DNA of 42,844 nucleotides from Myxococcales bacterium UBA5297 (GCA_002408385.1 DHSB01000119.1:34457-77300); one strand, 5' to 3'; shown: positions 1-8,445, counted from the stretch's first letter. Notes: generated from the letters alone by a model not told the origin. A program made the numbers and translations.

Positions 1-24
1 GCTCCCGACGCGCGAGCGGCGGGA

Positions 25-105
25 GCGAAGTCGAAGGGCCCCTCGACTTCGCGGCCTCGCAAGCTCGGCCTACGCTCGGGGCGAACGGGCGGACGGGCCG
101 AGATC
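25..105. repeat. Dispersed hairpin repeat, copy 1
   Basis: A perfect 10-bp inverted repeat (GCGAAGTCGA at 25-34, TCGACTTCGC at 43-52) is followed by the tail CTACGCTCGGGG (70-81) and a run rich in GGGCGG and GGGCCG. The same order of parts recurs at 35089-35180 and, with a second inverted arm, at 39932-40050. All three copies lie between genes. I read it as an extragenic palindromic repeat family. Its function is unknown. Confidence 0.7.
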
Positions 106-277
106 ATGGAGATGTCTCGACACCTCTTGAGCCGTCGCCACCCCCGAGGCTCGCGGCGCGCGAGGGGGCCGCCGAGACAGGGCGGCGCTCCCTCCCTCGT
201 CCTCCCGGCGACGCGGCGGGGCGCGCCCCCCCGCGTGCTACATTGCCGAACCGCAAACACCTCGAAGGGGATAGCGG

Positions 278-1660
278 ATGGGTACCGAGTTCCGAATCCT
301 CGCCGTCGGCGGCGACCGCGCCGTCCTGGTCGGCCTCGCACACGCTTTCAAGCGCCTGGGCACGGTGTTCGCCGCCCTCGCCGATCTGTCGCAGCTCCTC
401 GAGTCGGCCGCGCGCTTCGAGCCCAACGCCATCCTCGTCTTCGCGCGCCCTTCGCCCGAAGACGCGATGCGCTCGGTCTGGCGCCTGCGAGCCACCCCGC
501 GGTTCGCGAACCTGCCCATCCTGCTCGTCGCCAGCCTGCCGCCGCGCGACACGCGCGGGGTGACGCGCATCGTCCCCGACCCCTCGGATGTCGCCGACTT
601 CGCGACGCGGCTGCTGGGATTCCTCGCCACCCTCCCCGCCCCCGCGCCGCGGGTCGAGGACGAGGAGTCCGTCGAGCTCCAGGAGCTCGCCGAGGTCGAG
701 GAGATCCCCGCGCTCTCCGCGCGCATCCTGCTCGTCGACGACGACCCCTCGCTCTCCAAGCTCTTCGCGATCGCGATGACCAAGTCGGGCTTCGACGTGC
801 GGGTGGCGAGCGAGGGCGAGGAGGGCCTGCGGGTGGCGCTCGAGATGCGCCCGGACCTCGTCATCGCCGACCTGAACATGCCCCGGCTCGACGGCTGGGG
901 GCTGCTGCGCGCCCTGCGCGCCGACCACCGGCTCGGCGAAACCCCGCTGATGTTCCTGTCGTGCCACGACGACTACCGCGAGAGCCTCAAGGCGCTGTCG
1001 GCCGGCGCCCAGGACTACGTCGCCAAGGGCGGCAAGCTCGACGCGCTGGTCGCGCGCATCCGCTCCCTGCTCGCCGCGCGCGATGCCTTCGACCTCGCGC
1101 TGGCCGGCGGCGAGCGGGTCGGCGCCAAGCTCGAGGAGCTCGGCGTGCAGTGGGCGCTGCGCAAGATGGGCGCGGCGGGCGTGACCGGGGCGGTCCAGCT
1201 CCGCGACGCCTTCTGGACCTGCTACCTGGGGATCGACGAGGGCCAGCTGTGCTTCGCGCGGGCCGAGATAGGCCAGCACGTGCTCGAGGGGCCGGGCGCG
1301 CTGCCGCCGATAACCTCGCTGCGCAGCGGGGAGCTGCTCTACGTGCCGAAGAAGGTGCCGGAGAGAAACCTCGAAGGAGCGCTCGAGCAGCTCATCGAGG
1401 AGGCCGCGCTCAAGAACAACGCCAACGAGGCCGCCGCGCTCGATCGCCTCCTGACGCAGGCGACCAAGGTGGAGATCGACGCGGAGCTCTACCAGCTCTA
1501 CGAGCAGCTCGGCCCGCCCGCCTCGCGGGACATCGCCAGGCTGGTGCGCCAGGGGCTCACTCCGCGCGAGGTGATCGCGCACTCGTCGAAGAGCCCCACC
1601 GAGGTCGAGGAGACGATCCGCGACCTGTTTCGCCGGAAGGTCGTGCGGTTGGGGGTGTGA
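278..1660 (+). CDS. Response regulator with two receiver-like domains and a C-terminal effector region
   Basis: A 460-residue cytoplasmic signalling protein. Residues 5-115 fold-match a CheY-like receiver but lack the phospho-acceptor Asp (the strand reads ILVFARPSP). Residues 148-268 are a complete receiver, with acidic triad DDD154-156, phospho-acceptor D198 in IADLNMP, S228 and K250. Residues 285-365 resemble the DUF4388/PATAN-type effector region of myxobacterial regulators. The tail (390-460) is helical and ends in a possible winged-helix segment. The start is set by AAGGGG about seven bases before ATG278. A TACATT hexamer at 239-244 could be a -10 element, but no convincing -35 precedes it. 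No histidine kinase is nearby, so it looks like an orphan regulator. The output (DNA or protein partner) cannot be read from sequence. Confidence 0.9.
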   Translation: MGTEFRILAVGGDRAVLVGLAHAFKRLGTVFAALADLSQLLESAARFEPNAILVFARPSPEDAMRSVWRLRATPRFANLPILLVASLPPRDTRGVTRIVPDPSDVADFATRLLGFLATLPAPAPRVEDEESVELQELAEVEEIPALSARILLVDDDPSLSKLFAIAMTKSGFDVRVASEGEEGLRVALEMRPDLVIADLNMPRLDGWGLLRALRADHRLGETPLMFLSCHDDYRESLKALSAGAQDYVAKGGKLDALVARIRSLLAARDAFDLALAGGERVGAKLEELGVQWALRKMGAAGVTGAVQLRDAFWTCYLGIDEGQLCFARAEIGQHVLEGPGALPPITSLRSGELLYVPKKVPERNLEGALEQLIEEAALKNNANEAAALDRLLTQATKVEIDAELYQLYEQLGPPASRDIARLVRQGLTPREVIAHSSKSPTEVEETIRDLFRRKVVRLGV

Positions 1661-2130
1661 GCGGTTTCCGGCCGCCCGAGATCGCGGGCAAGGCCCCCGC
1701 GCAGGACCAGGCCCCAGGCCAGCAGCGGGCCCGCGCGCCACGACGCGTAACGGCAGCCAGGTCGGCCGGCCGGAGATTACGCGGCGAGGGGCTGCCGTCC
1801 CGTCGCGAAGAACGCCGATTCCGCGTCGCGTAATCGCCAAAGGTTCGACCTGGCTGCGCTCACCGCGCCGCGTAAGGGCCTCTTGGCCCAGCACGGGCGC
1901 TATTACGCGGCGTGTAAGCACGGTCTCGTCGGCGAGGACGGGCGTTACGCGGCGCGTAAGGCTCGATTTGCCGAACCAACCGCACTTACGCGCCTCTTCG
2001 CCCCCCTTTCGGGGGACGGCCTTGTCATTTCCACTCCAGACCGGGCAGCATCTCGCCGTTCACCCGGGGGGCCAGGGGACGTCATCGCGTCCGCGTGCAC
2101 CCCCAACCCACAAAACGGAGGGCGTGCCCC
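1661..2130. other. 470-bp noncoding region with a phased repeat array
   Basis: I see no gene here. The stretch carries the TTACGC/GCGTAA array at 1745-1991 and a small hairpin (CCCCC/GGGGG around 2003-2016). It forms the leader of the 229-residue gene that starts at 2131. Confidence 0.7.
1745..1991. repeat. Array of TTACGC/GCGTAA half-sites
   Basis: The hexamer TTACGC or its complement GCGTAA starts at 1745, 1777, 1828, 1870, 1903, 1945, 1954 and 1986. Two sites are paired into palindromes: TTACGCGGCGCGTAA at 1945-1959 (perfect 6-bp arms, 3-bp spacer) and TTACGCGGCGTGTAA at 1903-1917 (one mismatch). Steps between successive sites are 32, 51, 42, 33, 42 and 41 bp, all close to whole turns of B-DNA. 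This is what a multi-site operator for a dimeric DNA-binding protein would look like. The binding protein is unknown. Confidence 0.7.
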
Positions 2131-2820
2131 ATGGCAAAGAAGCTCCACAAGAACGCATCCACCGAGTCGCATCTGCACCAGGGCGAAAAGCAGATCATCC
2201 GGCTCCAGCTCGACGAGAACGCCGCGCCGCTCGCGGGTCCGATCGCGACGAGCACCGCGACGCTGCGCACCGCCTACGAGAAGCGCCTCGCCGCCGAGAG
2301 GGCGCTCGTGCCGTTCGAGGTGAGGAGCGCGCACGCCGACCACGCGTGGGACATGGCGCTCCGGGGCACGGCGAAGACGCTCGAGGTCCGGGCCGGCGGC
2401 TCCAAGACGCCCGCCTACCGCGAGGTCTTCCCCAAGGGGTTCGGCGTGCTGGTCACCCCGAGCGGCGACGCCCAGCTCGTCACGGCCGACCAGTTCATCG
2501 CGCACTTTGGCGCCTGCACGAGCCCCGAGGCGAGGACGGTCGCCGAGGAGTACCTGCCGAAGCTGCAGACCGCGCGCGAGGTCCTGCGCACCGAGCTCGC
2601 CGCGCGCAAGCAGGCCGAGGGCGTCGTCTTCGCCGCGCGCGCCGAGGAGCTGGCGGCCAAGCGCGACTACAGCCGCACCATCGACAAGACGATCGCCGAG
2701 ATCCGCGCGCTCTACCCCGAAGACCGCCGGCGCCAGGACTTGCTCTTCCCCAGCATCGACGCGGCGCGCGGGGACCGCGACGACGAGCAGGCTACCGACA
2801 GCGAGCCCGAGCAGGGCTAG
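2131..2820 (+). CDS. Hypothetical protein, 229 residues
   Basis: I do not recognise this family. The start is ATG2131 (MAKKLHKN), because GGAGGG ends eight bases upstream. An in-frame ATG twelve codons earlier has no such site. The protein has no signal peptide or membrane segment. It is charged and probably mostly helical, with Glu/Arg/Ala-rich stretches at about 55-75 and 140-200, a short Gly/Pro-rich central part (around 95-120) and an acidic tail. It has one Cys and no recognisable catalytic motif. The phased TTACGC array lies within 400 bp upstream, which suggests tight or unusual control. Two hairpins follow the stop codon. A cytoplasmic structural or adaptor role is possible, but that is a guess. 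Confidence 0.75.
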   Translation: MAKKLHKNASTESHLHQGEKQIIRLQLDENAAPLAGPIATSTATLRTAYEKRLAAERALVPFEVRSAHADHAWDMALRGTAKTLEVRAGGSKTPAYREVFPKGFGVLVTPSGDAQLVTADQFIAHFGACTSPEARTVAEEYLPKLQTAREVLRTELAARKQAEGVVFAARAEELAAKRDYSRTIDKTIAEIRALYPEDRRRQDLLFPSIDAARGDRDDEQATDSEPEQG

Positions 2821-2859
2821 CGCACACCCTCGCCGCTTCCCCTCGCCCCGCGCTTGGCC

Positions 2860-2879
2860 CCGGGCCGACGACGGCCCGG
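2860..2879 (+). terminator. GC hairpin after the 229-residue gene
   Basis: A perfect 8-bp stem CCGGGCCG/CGGCCCGG with a four-base loop starts 39 bases after the stop codon. It has no T-tract, so it is at best a weak or Rho-assisted terminator. Confidence 0.4.
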
Positions 2880-2922
2880 CTTGCGGCGCCCTCGGGCGGG
2901 CGGCGAGGATTCCCCACGAAAA

Positions 2923-2953
2923 AGCCCCTCCTCGACCGAGTCGAGGAGGGGCT
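2923..2953. terminator. Bidirectional intrinsic terminator
   Basis: A 13-bp perfect stem (AGCCCCTCCTCGA at 2923-2935, TCGAGGAGGGGCT at 2941-2953) has a five-base loop. Read on the minus strand it is followed at once by TTTTCG, a good fit for a terminator of the TetR gene. Read on the plus strand it is followed by CCAGGTTTT, which would serve the upstream 229-residue gene. Confidence 0.85.
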
Positions 2954-3004
2954 CCAGGTTTTCGCAACGACGCTCTCGCGCTCAGGCGCCATGGCGGCGC
3001 CTCT

Positions 3005-3727
3005 TCACCGTCGCCCGGAGCGGCGCCGCCCGGCAGAGCCGCGGCCACCATGCGGCCCGGCGCAATCTCGCTGCGGCCCGCGCAGGTAGCCCTCGAGCAT
3101 CGCCACCAGCTCCTCCGAGAACTCCTCGCGTGACAGCCCCTGCTCCGGGTGCGCGGCGAACCGGTGGGTGAGCGCCTCGACGCTCTGCACCACCAGCCGC
3201 GCCGCGCGCTCGAGATTGCTGCGGGCGGCCTCGGGGCAGGTGCGCAGCAGGCCTGCGACGGTGCGCGCGGCCTCTTCCTCGTTGCGCTCCACGGCCTCGT
3301 TGAGCCGCGGAGGCAGCGGCGTCTCCTCGAGCAACAGGTGCTGCAGGCGCGGCCGTCCGCCGTGCATCTCGAGCATCGCCTCGACGTAGGTCTGCAGCGC
3401 GTGGCGCAGATCGCGCGGGCGCGCCAGCGTCGCCCCGGCCCAGTCGTTGACCCGCCGCCTCGTCTCGGCCAAGTGGCGCTCGAGAAGCGCCACTGCGAGC
3501 GCCTCCTTGTTCGGAAAGTACTGGTAGAGCGTGCCGACCGAGACCCCCGCGCGCGCCGCCACCCGGTTGGTGGTGGTGCCGGCATAGCCGTGCTCCTCGA
3601 AAACCTGAACCGCTGCCACGAGGAGCTGCTCGACCGTGGCTTGGGAGCGCCGCTGAACCGGGCATTTTCTCGGCTCGAGGAGCTTCTTCGGTGCGGGCCG
3701 CCTCAGTTTCTGAATGCGAGTAGACAT
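3005..3727 (-). CDS. TetR/AcrR-family transcriptional regulator
   Basis: A 240-residue repressor-type protein. After a basic N-terminal extension (1-25), residues 28-80 form the TetR DNA-binding domain. The helix-turn-helix is TTTNRVAARAGVSVGTLYQYF at about 51-71, the signature of the family. Residues 85-220 are the helical ligand-binding and dimerisation domain, whose ligand is unknown. The last 20 residues are Arg/Gly-rich and low-complexity. The gene is divergent from the P-type ATPase, with 87 bp between the two start codons. The usual TetR arrangement therefore predicts that it represses the pump and itself. A partly palindromic site lies at 3730-3747. Transcription ends at the strong hairpin 2923-2953. 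Confidence 0.92.
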   Translation of the reverse strand: MSTRIQKLRRPAPKKLLEPRKCPVQRRSQATVEQLLVAAVQVFEEHGYAGTTTNRVAARAGVSVGTLYQYFPNKEALAVALLERHLAETRRRVNDWAGATLARPRDLRHALQTYVEAMLEMHGGRPRLQHLLLEETPLPPRLNEAVERNEEEAARTVAGLLRTCPEAARSNLERAARLVVQSVEALTHRFAAHPEQGLSREEFSEELVAMLEGYLRGPQRDCAGPHGGRGSAGRRRSGRR

Positions 3728-3729
3728 AA

Positions 3730-3747
3730 CCTGAAGGATTACTCAGG
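3730..3747. promoter_or_regulatory. Candidate operator between tetR and the ATPase gene
   Basis: CCTGA (3730-3734) and TCAGG (3743-3747) form an inverted repeat with an eight-base centre, two bases upstream of the TetR start codon and within the 87-bp divergent gap. Its position and symmetry fit a TetR operator. Only the outer five base pairs of each arm match. Confidence 0.4.
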
Positions 3748-3814
3748 ATCGTCCGTGCTTTCCAGTGGCCTCTCGCCCCGAGGCGGCGAGCGGGCCTTTT
3801 CCGAGGACGACGCG

Positions 3815-6421
3815 ATGACCAGCAAGGCTTCCGAGTGCACCCCTCCCAGCGTCCCGCCTGCCGCGAAGGCGGCCGAGAGTCTCGATCTGGGCGGGTTCGA
3901 CGGGTTGAGCGAGCAGGAGGCCGCCGCCCGGCTCGCGGCCGAGGGGTTCAACGAGCTGCCGGCCGGCCGCAAGCGCGGGCTGCTCGGCATCGTCCTCGAG
4001 GTGCTCCGCGAGCCGATGTTCCTGATGCTGGTCGCCGCGGGCCTGCTCTACCTGCTGATGGGCGAGCCCAGGGACGCGCTGATGCTGCTCGGCTTCGTCT
4101 TCGTGGTGATGGGAATCACCGTGGTGCAGGAGCGGCGCACCGAGCGCGCGCTGGACGCCTTGCGCGACCTGTCGAGCCCCCGCGCGCTGGTGGTGCGCGG
4201 CGGCGTCCACCGCCGCATCGCCGGCCGCGAGGTGGCTCGCGGCGACTTCGTCGTCCTCGGCGAGGGCGACCGCGTCCCTGCCGACGCCCTCCTGCGCCGC
4301 GGCATCAACCTGAGCGTCGACGAGTCGCTGCTGACCGGCGAGTCGGTCCCGGTGCGCAAGCGCGCGAGCGCGACGGCGACCGCCCTCGACAAGCCCGGCG
4401 GCGACGACTTGCCTTCGCTCTTCTCCGGCTCGCTGGTCACGGCCGGCCAGGGCGTCGCCGAGGTGGTCGGCACCGGGCTGGGCACCGAGCTGGGCAAGAT
4501 CGGCCGCGCGCTCGAGCAGCTCGAGCCCGAGCCGACGCTGCTGCAGCGCGAGACCAACCGGATGGTCAAGCTCTTCGCGCTGGTCGGCCTGTCGGCCTGC
4601 GCGCTGGTGGTCGTCGTCTACGCCCTGACCCGCGGCGGCGGGCCCGCCGAGTGGAAGCAGGGGCTGCTCGCCGGCATCGCCATGGCGATGGCCACCCTGC
4701 CCGAGGAGTTCCCGGTCGTCCTCACGATCTTCCTGGCGCTGGGCGCCTGGCGCATCTCGAAGAGCAACGTGCTCACCCGGCGCATGCCCGCGGTCGAGAC
4801 CCTGGGCGCGGCGACCGTGCTGTGTACCGACAAGACCGGCACCCTGACCCTCAACCAGATGACCCTCAAGCGGCTGTCGAGCGGCGGCCGCGAGGCCGAG
4901 CTGAAGGCGGGCGAGCCGCTGAGCGACGCGCTGCACGAGGTGCTCGAGTACGCGGTGCTCGCCAGCAAGCCCGACCCGTTCGACCCGATGGAGAAGGCGC
5001 TGCGCAACGCGGGCGAGAGCTTCTTGGGCGGCACCGAGCACCTGCACCCGGGCTGGAGCCTGAGGCGCGAGTACCCGCTGTCGCCCGAGCTGCTCGCCGT
5101 CAGCCACGCTTGGCTGGCCGAGGACGGCAAGATCAAGCTCGCCTCCAAGGGCGCGCCCGAGGCTGTCTTCGACCTCTGCCACCTGCCGGCCGAGCGGCGC
5201 GAGGAGTTGGAAGAGCAGGTCACCGCGCTCGCCGCGCAGGGGCTGCGGGTGCTCGCGATCGCCCGCGGGGAGACGACCCCGGAGCGGCTGGCCACCGGCC
5301 ACCATGACCTGACCCTCGAGCCCTTGGGCCTGGTCGGCCTGGAGGATCCGCTGCGGCCGACCGTGCCCGCGGCCATCAAGGAGTGCCAGAAGGCCGGCAT
5401 CCGCGTGGTGATGATCACCGGCGACTACCCGGTCACCGCGCAGAGCATCGCCCGGCAGGCCGGGCTGGAGAACGCCGAGGAGGTCATCTCCGGCCCAGAG
5501 CTCGACGCGATGAGCGACGAGGAGCTGGCCCGCCGCGTGCGCACGGTGCAGGTCTTCGCGCGGGTGGTGCCCGAGCAGAAGCTGCGGCTGGTCAAGGCGC
5601 TCAAGGCCAACCGCGAGGTTGTGGCGATGACCGGCGATGGCGTCAACGACGCGCCTGCGCTCAAGGCCGCGCACATCGGCATCGCGATGGGCGGCCGCGG
5701 CACCGACGTGGCCCGCGAGGCCGCGTCGCTGGTGCTGCTCGACGACGACTTCTCCTCCATCGTGGCCTCCGTGCGACAGGGCCGGCGCATCTTCGACAAC
5801 ATCCGCAAGGCCATCTCCTTCATCGTGGCGGTCCACGTGCCCATCGCCGGGTTGTCGATGATCCCGGTCTTCTTCGGTAGCTGGCCGCTGCTGCTGCTGC
5901 CGGTCCACATCGTCTTCCTCGAGCTGGTGATCGACCCCTCGTGCTCGCTGGTCTTCGAGGCCGAGGAGCCCGAGACGGGCGTGATGGAGCGGCCGCCGCG
6001 CGACCCGGGCCAGCGGCTCTTCTCGCTCAAGGGCCTGGGGCTGAGCCTGCTGCAGGGGCTGAGCGTGCTGGCGGCCTGCCTGGCGGTCTTCCTCGTCGCC
6101 CGCGTCAACCACGCCCCGGACGCCGCGCGCGCCCTGACCTTCGCGGCGCTGGTGGTCGCCATCGTGGCGATCATCCTGGCCAACCGCTCGTGGTCGAAGA
6201 CCATGCTCGGCGGGCTCACCTCGCCGAACACGGCGCTCTGGTGGGTGCTCGCCGGGACCGCGTTCTTCCTGGCGCTGGTGCTCTTCGTGCCCCCGGTGCG
6301 CGCGGTCTTCCACTTTGCGCCCGTGCACCCGTCCGATCTGCTGGTGAGCCTCGCCGCGGGCGTCGCCTGCGTCGCCTGGTTCGACATCCTCAAGCTCGTC
6401 CACCGGCGCCGCGCCGCGTGA
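3815..6421 (+). CDS. Cation-translocating P-type ATPase
   Basis: An 868-residue ion pump of the inner membrane. In order it has an N-terminal cation-ATPase domain (25-80), TM1-2 (around 66-105), an actuator domain with TGES174-177, TM3-4 with PEEFP296-300, the phosphorylation site DKTGTLT339-345 (D339), the nucleotide site KGAPE445-449, MITGD533-537, the hinge DGVND608-612, and TM5-10 in the last 200 residues. It lacks N-terminal heavy-metal-binding domains and a CPC motif, so it is not a P1B copper or zinc pump. The layout is P2-like. TM4 reads PEEFP rather than the PEGLP of Ca2+ pumps, and TM6 carries VIDPS, so the ion cannot be named. ATG3815 is preceded by GAGGA. The divergent TetR gene suggests induction by a ligand or metal stress. 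Confidence 0.93.
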   Translation: MTSKASECTPPSVPPAAKAAESLDLGGFDGLSEQEAAARLAAEGFNELPAGRKRGLLGIVLEVLREPMFLMLVAAGLLYLLMGEPRDALMLLGFVFVVMGITVVQERRTERALDALRDLSSPRALVVRGGVHRRIAGREVARGDFVVLGEGDRVPADALLRRGINLSVDESLLTGESVPVRKRASATATALDKPGGDDLPSLFSGSLVTAGQGVAEVVGTGLGTELGKIGRALEQLEPEPTLLQRETNRMVKLFALVGLSACALVVVVYALTRGGGPAEWKQGLLAGIAMAMATLPEEFPVVLTIFLALGAWRISKSNVLTRRMPAVETLGAATVLCTDKTGTLTLNQMTLKRLSSGGREAELKAGEPLSDALHEVLEYAVLASKPDPFDPMEKALRNAGESFLGGTEHLHPGWSLRREYPLSPELLAVSHAWLAEDGKIKLASKGAPEAVFDLCHLPAERREELEEQVTALAAQGLRVLAIARGETTPERLATGHHDLTLEPLGLVGLEDPLRPTVPAAIKECQKAGIRVVMITGDYPVTAQSIARQAGLENAEEVISGPELDAMSDEELARRVRTVQVFARVVPEQKLRLVKALKANREVVAMTGDGVNDAPALKAAHIGIAMGGRGTDVAREAASLVLLDDDFSSIVASVRQGRRIFDNIRKAISFIVAVHVPIAGLSMIPVFFGSWPLLLLPVHIVFLELVIDPSCSLVFEAEEPETGVMERPPRDPGQRLFSLKGLGLSLLQGLSVLAACLAVFLVARVNHAPDAARALTFAALVVAIVAIILANRSWSKTMLGGLTSPNTALWWVLAGTAFFLALVLFVPPVRAVFHFAPVHPSDLLVSLAAGVACVAWFDILKLVHRRRAA

Positions 6422-6808
6422 GCCGGGCTGCGAGACCCGAGGTTCCCAAGGCGAGCGGACGCTGTCGGTGTTCGAGAGCGCCCTTGGCGGCCTTGGACAG
6501 GTTGCCGCTCGACGATCCGCGCAAACGCCCAAGCCACGTCGGGCCCGGCGTTCGAGTCCGAAAAAGGCGAATCAGCGAATCCCTTACTCCCGGAGGCGCC
6601 CCTCGGCCGCCTCGACGGCAGGGGAAGACCGGTCGCGTCCGGACTGCTGGAGAGCCCCGGCAGGATCTCTCGGGGCGCCCGCCATCACCGCGAGCGGCGA
6701 CCTCGCGGGCGAACGAAGGAGATGGAGTCGAGCGTATCGGCCCGTCCCCGCGCCCGCCGTTCACCTGGAGCTGAGCGATTGCTGAGCGAACGGTTCTTCG
6801 ACGGCCCT
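6422..6808. other. Noncoding gap between convergent genes
   Basis: This gap separates the ends of the ATPase and glycosyltransferase genes. I see no gene in it. A weak stem-loop (GCCCCG at 6654-6659, CGGGGC at 6671-6676) may help terminate transcription. The open frames crossing it have Arg/Gly/Pro-rich composition without any domain. Confidence 0.6.
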
Positions 6809-8302
6809 TCAGGCCGCGGGCGCCGGGGCCATCTCGCCACGGGGCTTTCTCGCCTGCAGCACCGACACCACGCCGCAGTAGAGGAAGCCGACCTGGAAGA
6901 GCACCAGGAACGGCAGCGAGTACCAGATGCCGTTCTCGATGGCGAAGAATATCGAGTAGGTCAGGTAGAGGCCGAGGGCGATCTCGACCAGCGGCACGAA
7001 GTTGAGCTTGCCGCGGTACTTGGTCTTCGTCGCCGCCGCCTTCTCGCCCTTGTTGACGACGCCGAGCTTGGGCGTGCGCACGAAGCCCGACTGCTGGTTG
7101 AGCAGCGCCTCGAGCACCGCTTTGGCGTTGTTGACCGACAGGCCGATGCCCAGCGACATCAGGAACGGCAGGTACTTCATCCGCGCGCCCCAGTTGCCGC
7201 CGACCTCGCGCTGCGAGGCGACGTAGAAGAAGCAGACCGAGGCGGTCGCCAAGATGAAGAACGGGAAGTCGAGCAGCAGCACCCCGTACCAGCCGTGGCG
7301 GAAGCGGATGACCATCGACAGCGGCATCAGCAGCGAGAGCACCACCATCAACAGGAAGGCGACGTTGTTGGTGAGGTGGAAGAAGGCCTCCTGCTTGATT
7401 CGGAACGGCAGCTTCGCCCTGAGGATGGTCGGCAGCAGCTTGCGCGCGGTCTGGATGGAGCCCTTGGCCCAGCGGTGCTGCTGGCCCTTGAAGGCGTTGA
7501 TGTCGACCGGGATCTCGGCCGGCGAGAGCACGTTGGGCAGGAAGACGAAGCGCCAGCCCTTGAGCTGCGCGCGGTAGGAGAGGTCCAAGTCCTCGGTCAG
7601 CGTGTCGTGCTGCCAGCCGCCCGCGTCCTGGATGGTCTCGCGCCGCCAGATGCCCGCGGTGCCGTTGAAGTTGAAGAAGCGCCCGGAGCGGTTGCGCGCG
7701 GTGTGCTCGATGACGAAGTGGCCGTCGAGGAGGATCGACTGCGTCTGCGTCAGCAGCGAGTAGTCGCGGTTGATGTGGTCCCAGCGCACCTGCACCATGC
7801 CCACGCCGTCGTCCGAGAAGTAGGGGACGGTCTTCTTCAGGAAGTCGGGCGGGGGAAGGAAGTCAGCGTCGAAGACCGCGACGAACTCGCCCTTGGCCTG
7901 CTTGAGCCCGGCCTCGAGCGCGCCGGCCTTGAAGCCGCTGCGGTCGGCGCGGTGCAGGTAGACGATGTCGATGCCCGCCTTGCGGTGCTTGTCGACGACC
8001 TCGCGGGCGATCTCCCGGGTCTCGTCGGTCGAGTCGTCGAGAACCTGGATCTCGAGCAGCTCGCGCGGATAGTCCATCTTGCAGACCGCGTCGATGAGCC
8101 GCTCGCAGACGTACATCTCGTTGAAGATCGGCAGTTGGATGGTCACCCGCGGCAGCGTCTCGAGGCGTCCCTTGGGAGTCGGCAGGCGGTACTTGTGGCG
8201 GTAGTACAGAAACGCCATGAAGTAGCGGTGCGAGCCGTAGACCGAAAGGACCGCGAGCACCAGGAAGTAGACCCCAAGCAACAGCGACTCGACGAGCGTC
8301 AT
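6809..8302 (-). CDS. CslA-like family 2 membrane glycosyltransferase
   Basis: A 497-residue processive-type glycosyltransferase of the inner membrane, resembling plant CslA and bacterial glucomannan/cellulose-synthase-like enzymes. It has an N-terminal TM (about 5-27), then a GT-A catalytic domain with LDDSTDE, the metal-binding FDADF, TEDLD (catalytic Asp) and QQHRWAKGS, the Q(Q/R)xRW acceptor-binding motif of processive synthases. Four or five further TMs follow in the C-terminal half. It should add sugars from a nucleotide donor to a growing beta-linked polysaccharide and pass it across the membrane. The sugar cannot be told from sequence. No BcsB-, BcsZ- or PilZ-type partner is next to it. 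Transcription probably starts from the promoter at 8417-8445, separate from ddl. Confidence 0.9.
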   Translation of the reverse strand: MTLVESLLLGVYFLVLAVLSVYGSHRYFMAFLYYRHKYRLPTPKGRLETLPRVTIQLPIFNEMYVCERLIDAVCKMDYPRELLEIQVLDDSTDETREIAREVVDKHRKAGIDIVYLHRADRSGFKAGALEAGLKQAKGEFVAVFDADFLPPPDFLKKTVPYFSDDGVGMVQVRWDHINRDYSLLTQTQSILLDGHFVIEHTARNRSGRFFNFNGTAGIWRRETIQDAGGWQHDTLTEDLDLSYRAQLKGWRFVFLPNVLSPAEIPVDINAFKGQQHRWAKGSIQTARKLLPTILRAKLPFRIKQEAFFHLTNNVAFLLMVVLSLLMPLSMVIRFRHGWYGVLLLDFPFFILATASVCFFYVASQREVGGNWGARMKYLPFLMSLGIGLSVNNAKAVLEALLNQQSGFVRTPKLGVVNKGEKAAATKTKYRGKLNFVPLVEIALGLYLTYSIFFAIENGIWYSLPFLVLFQVGFLYCGVVSVLQARKPRGEMAPAPAA

Positions 8303-8416
8303 CTCGTTCGTGCCCTCGAGGCCGTGGCTTCTCCTTCCCCCTTCGCCCTACCGCCACGGCCCTTGGCGCGCTTTTTCTGCGCGTTTTCGGCAACCAGTTA
8401 TGGAAAAGTGCGGCGG

Positions 8417-8445
8417 ACTATAGGTCAGACGGTATAGCTCCGCAA
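8417..8445 (-). promoter_or_regulatory. Sigma-70-type promoter for the glycosyltransferase
   Basis: On the minus strand TTGCGG (8445-8440) and TATAGT (8422-8417) are separated by exactly 17 bases. The predicted start near 8410 gives a leader of about 108 bases before the ATG at 8302. It is the best housekeeping-type promoter I found in the window. Confidence 0.6.

Noticed and set aside
104..1921. Long open frames on both strands across the response regulator
   Set aside because: Only the frame 278-1660 has receiver motifs. The others lack ribosome-binding sites and domains.
3743..6532. A 929-codon open frame on the minus strand opposite the P-type ATPase
   Set aside because: It has low-complexity His/Arg/Gln/Gly composition and no motif, while the plus strand encodes a complete ATPase.
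6390..6764. A 124-codon open frame between the ATPase and the glycosyltransferase
   Set aside because: It is Gly/Arg/Pro-rich, overlaps the ATPase end, has no ribosome-binding site and no recognisable feature.
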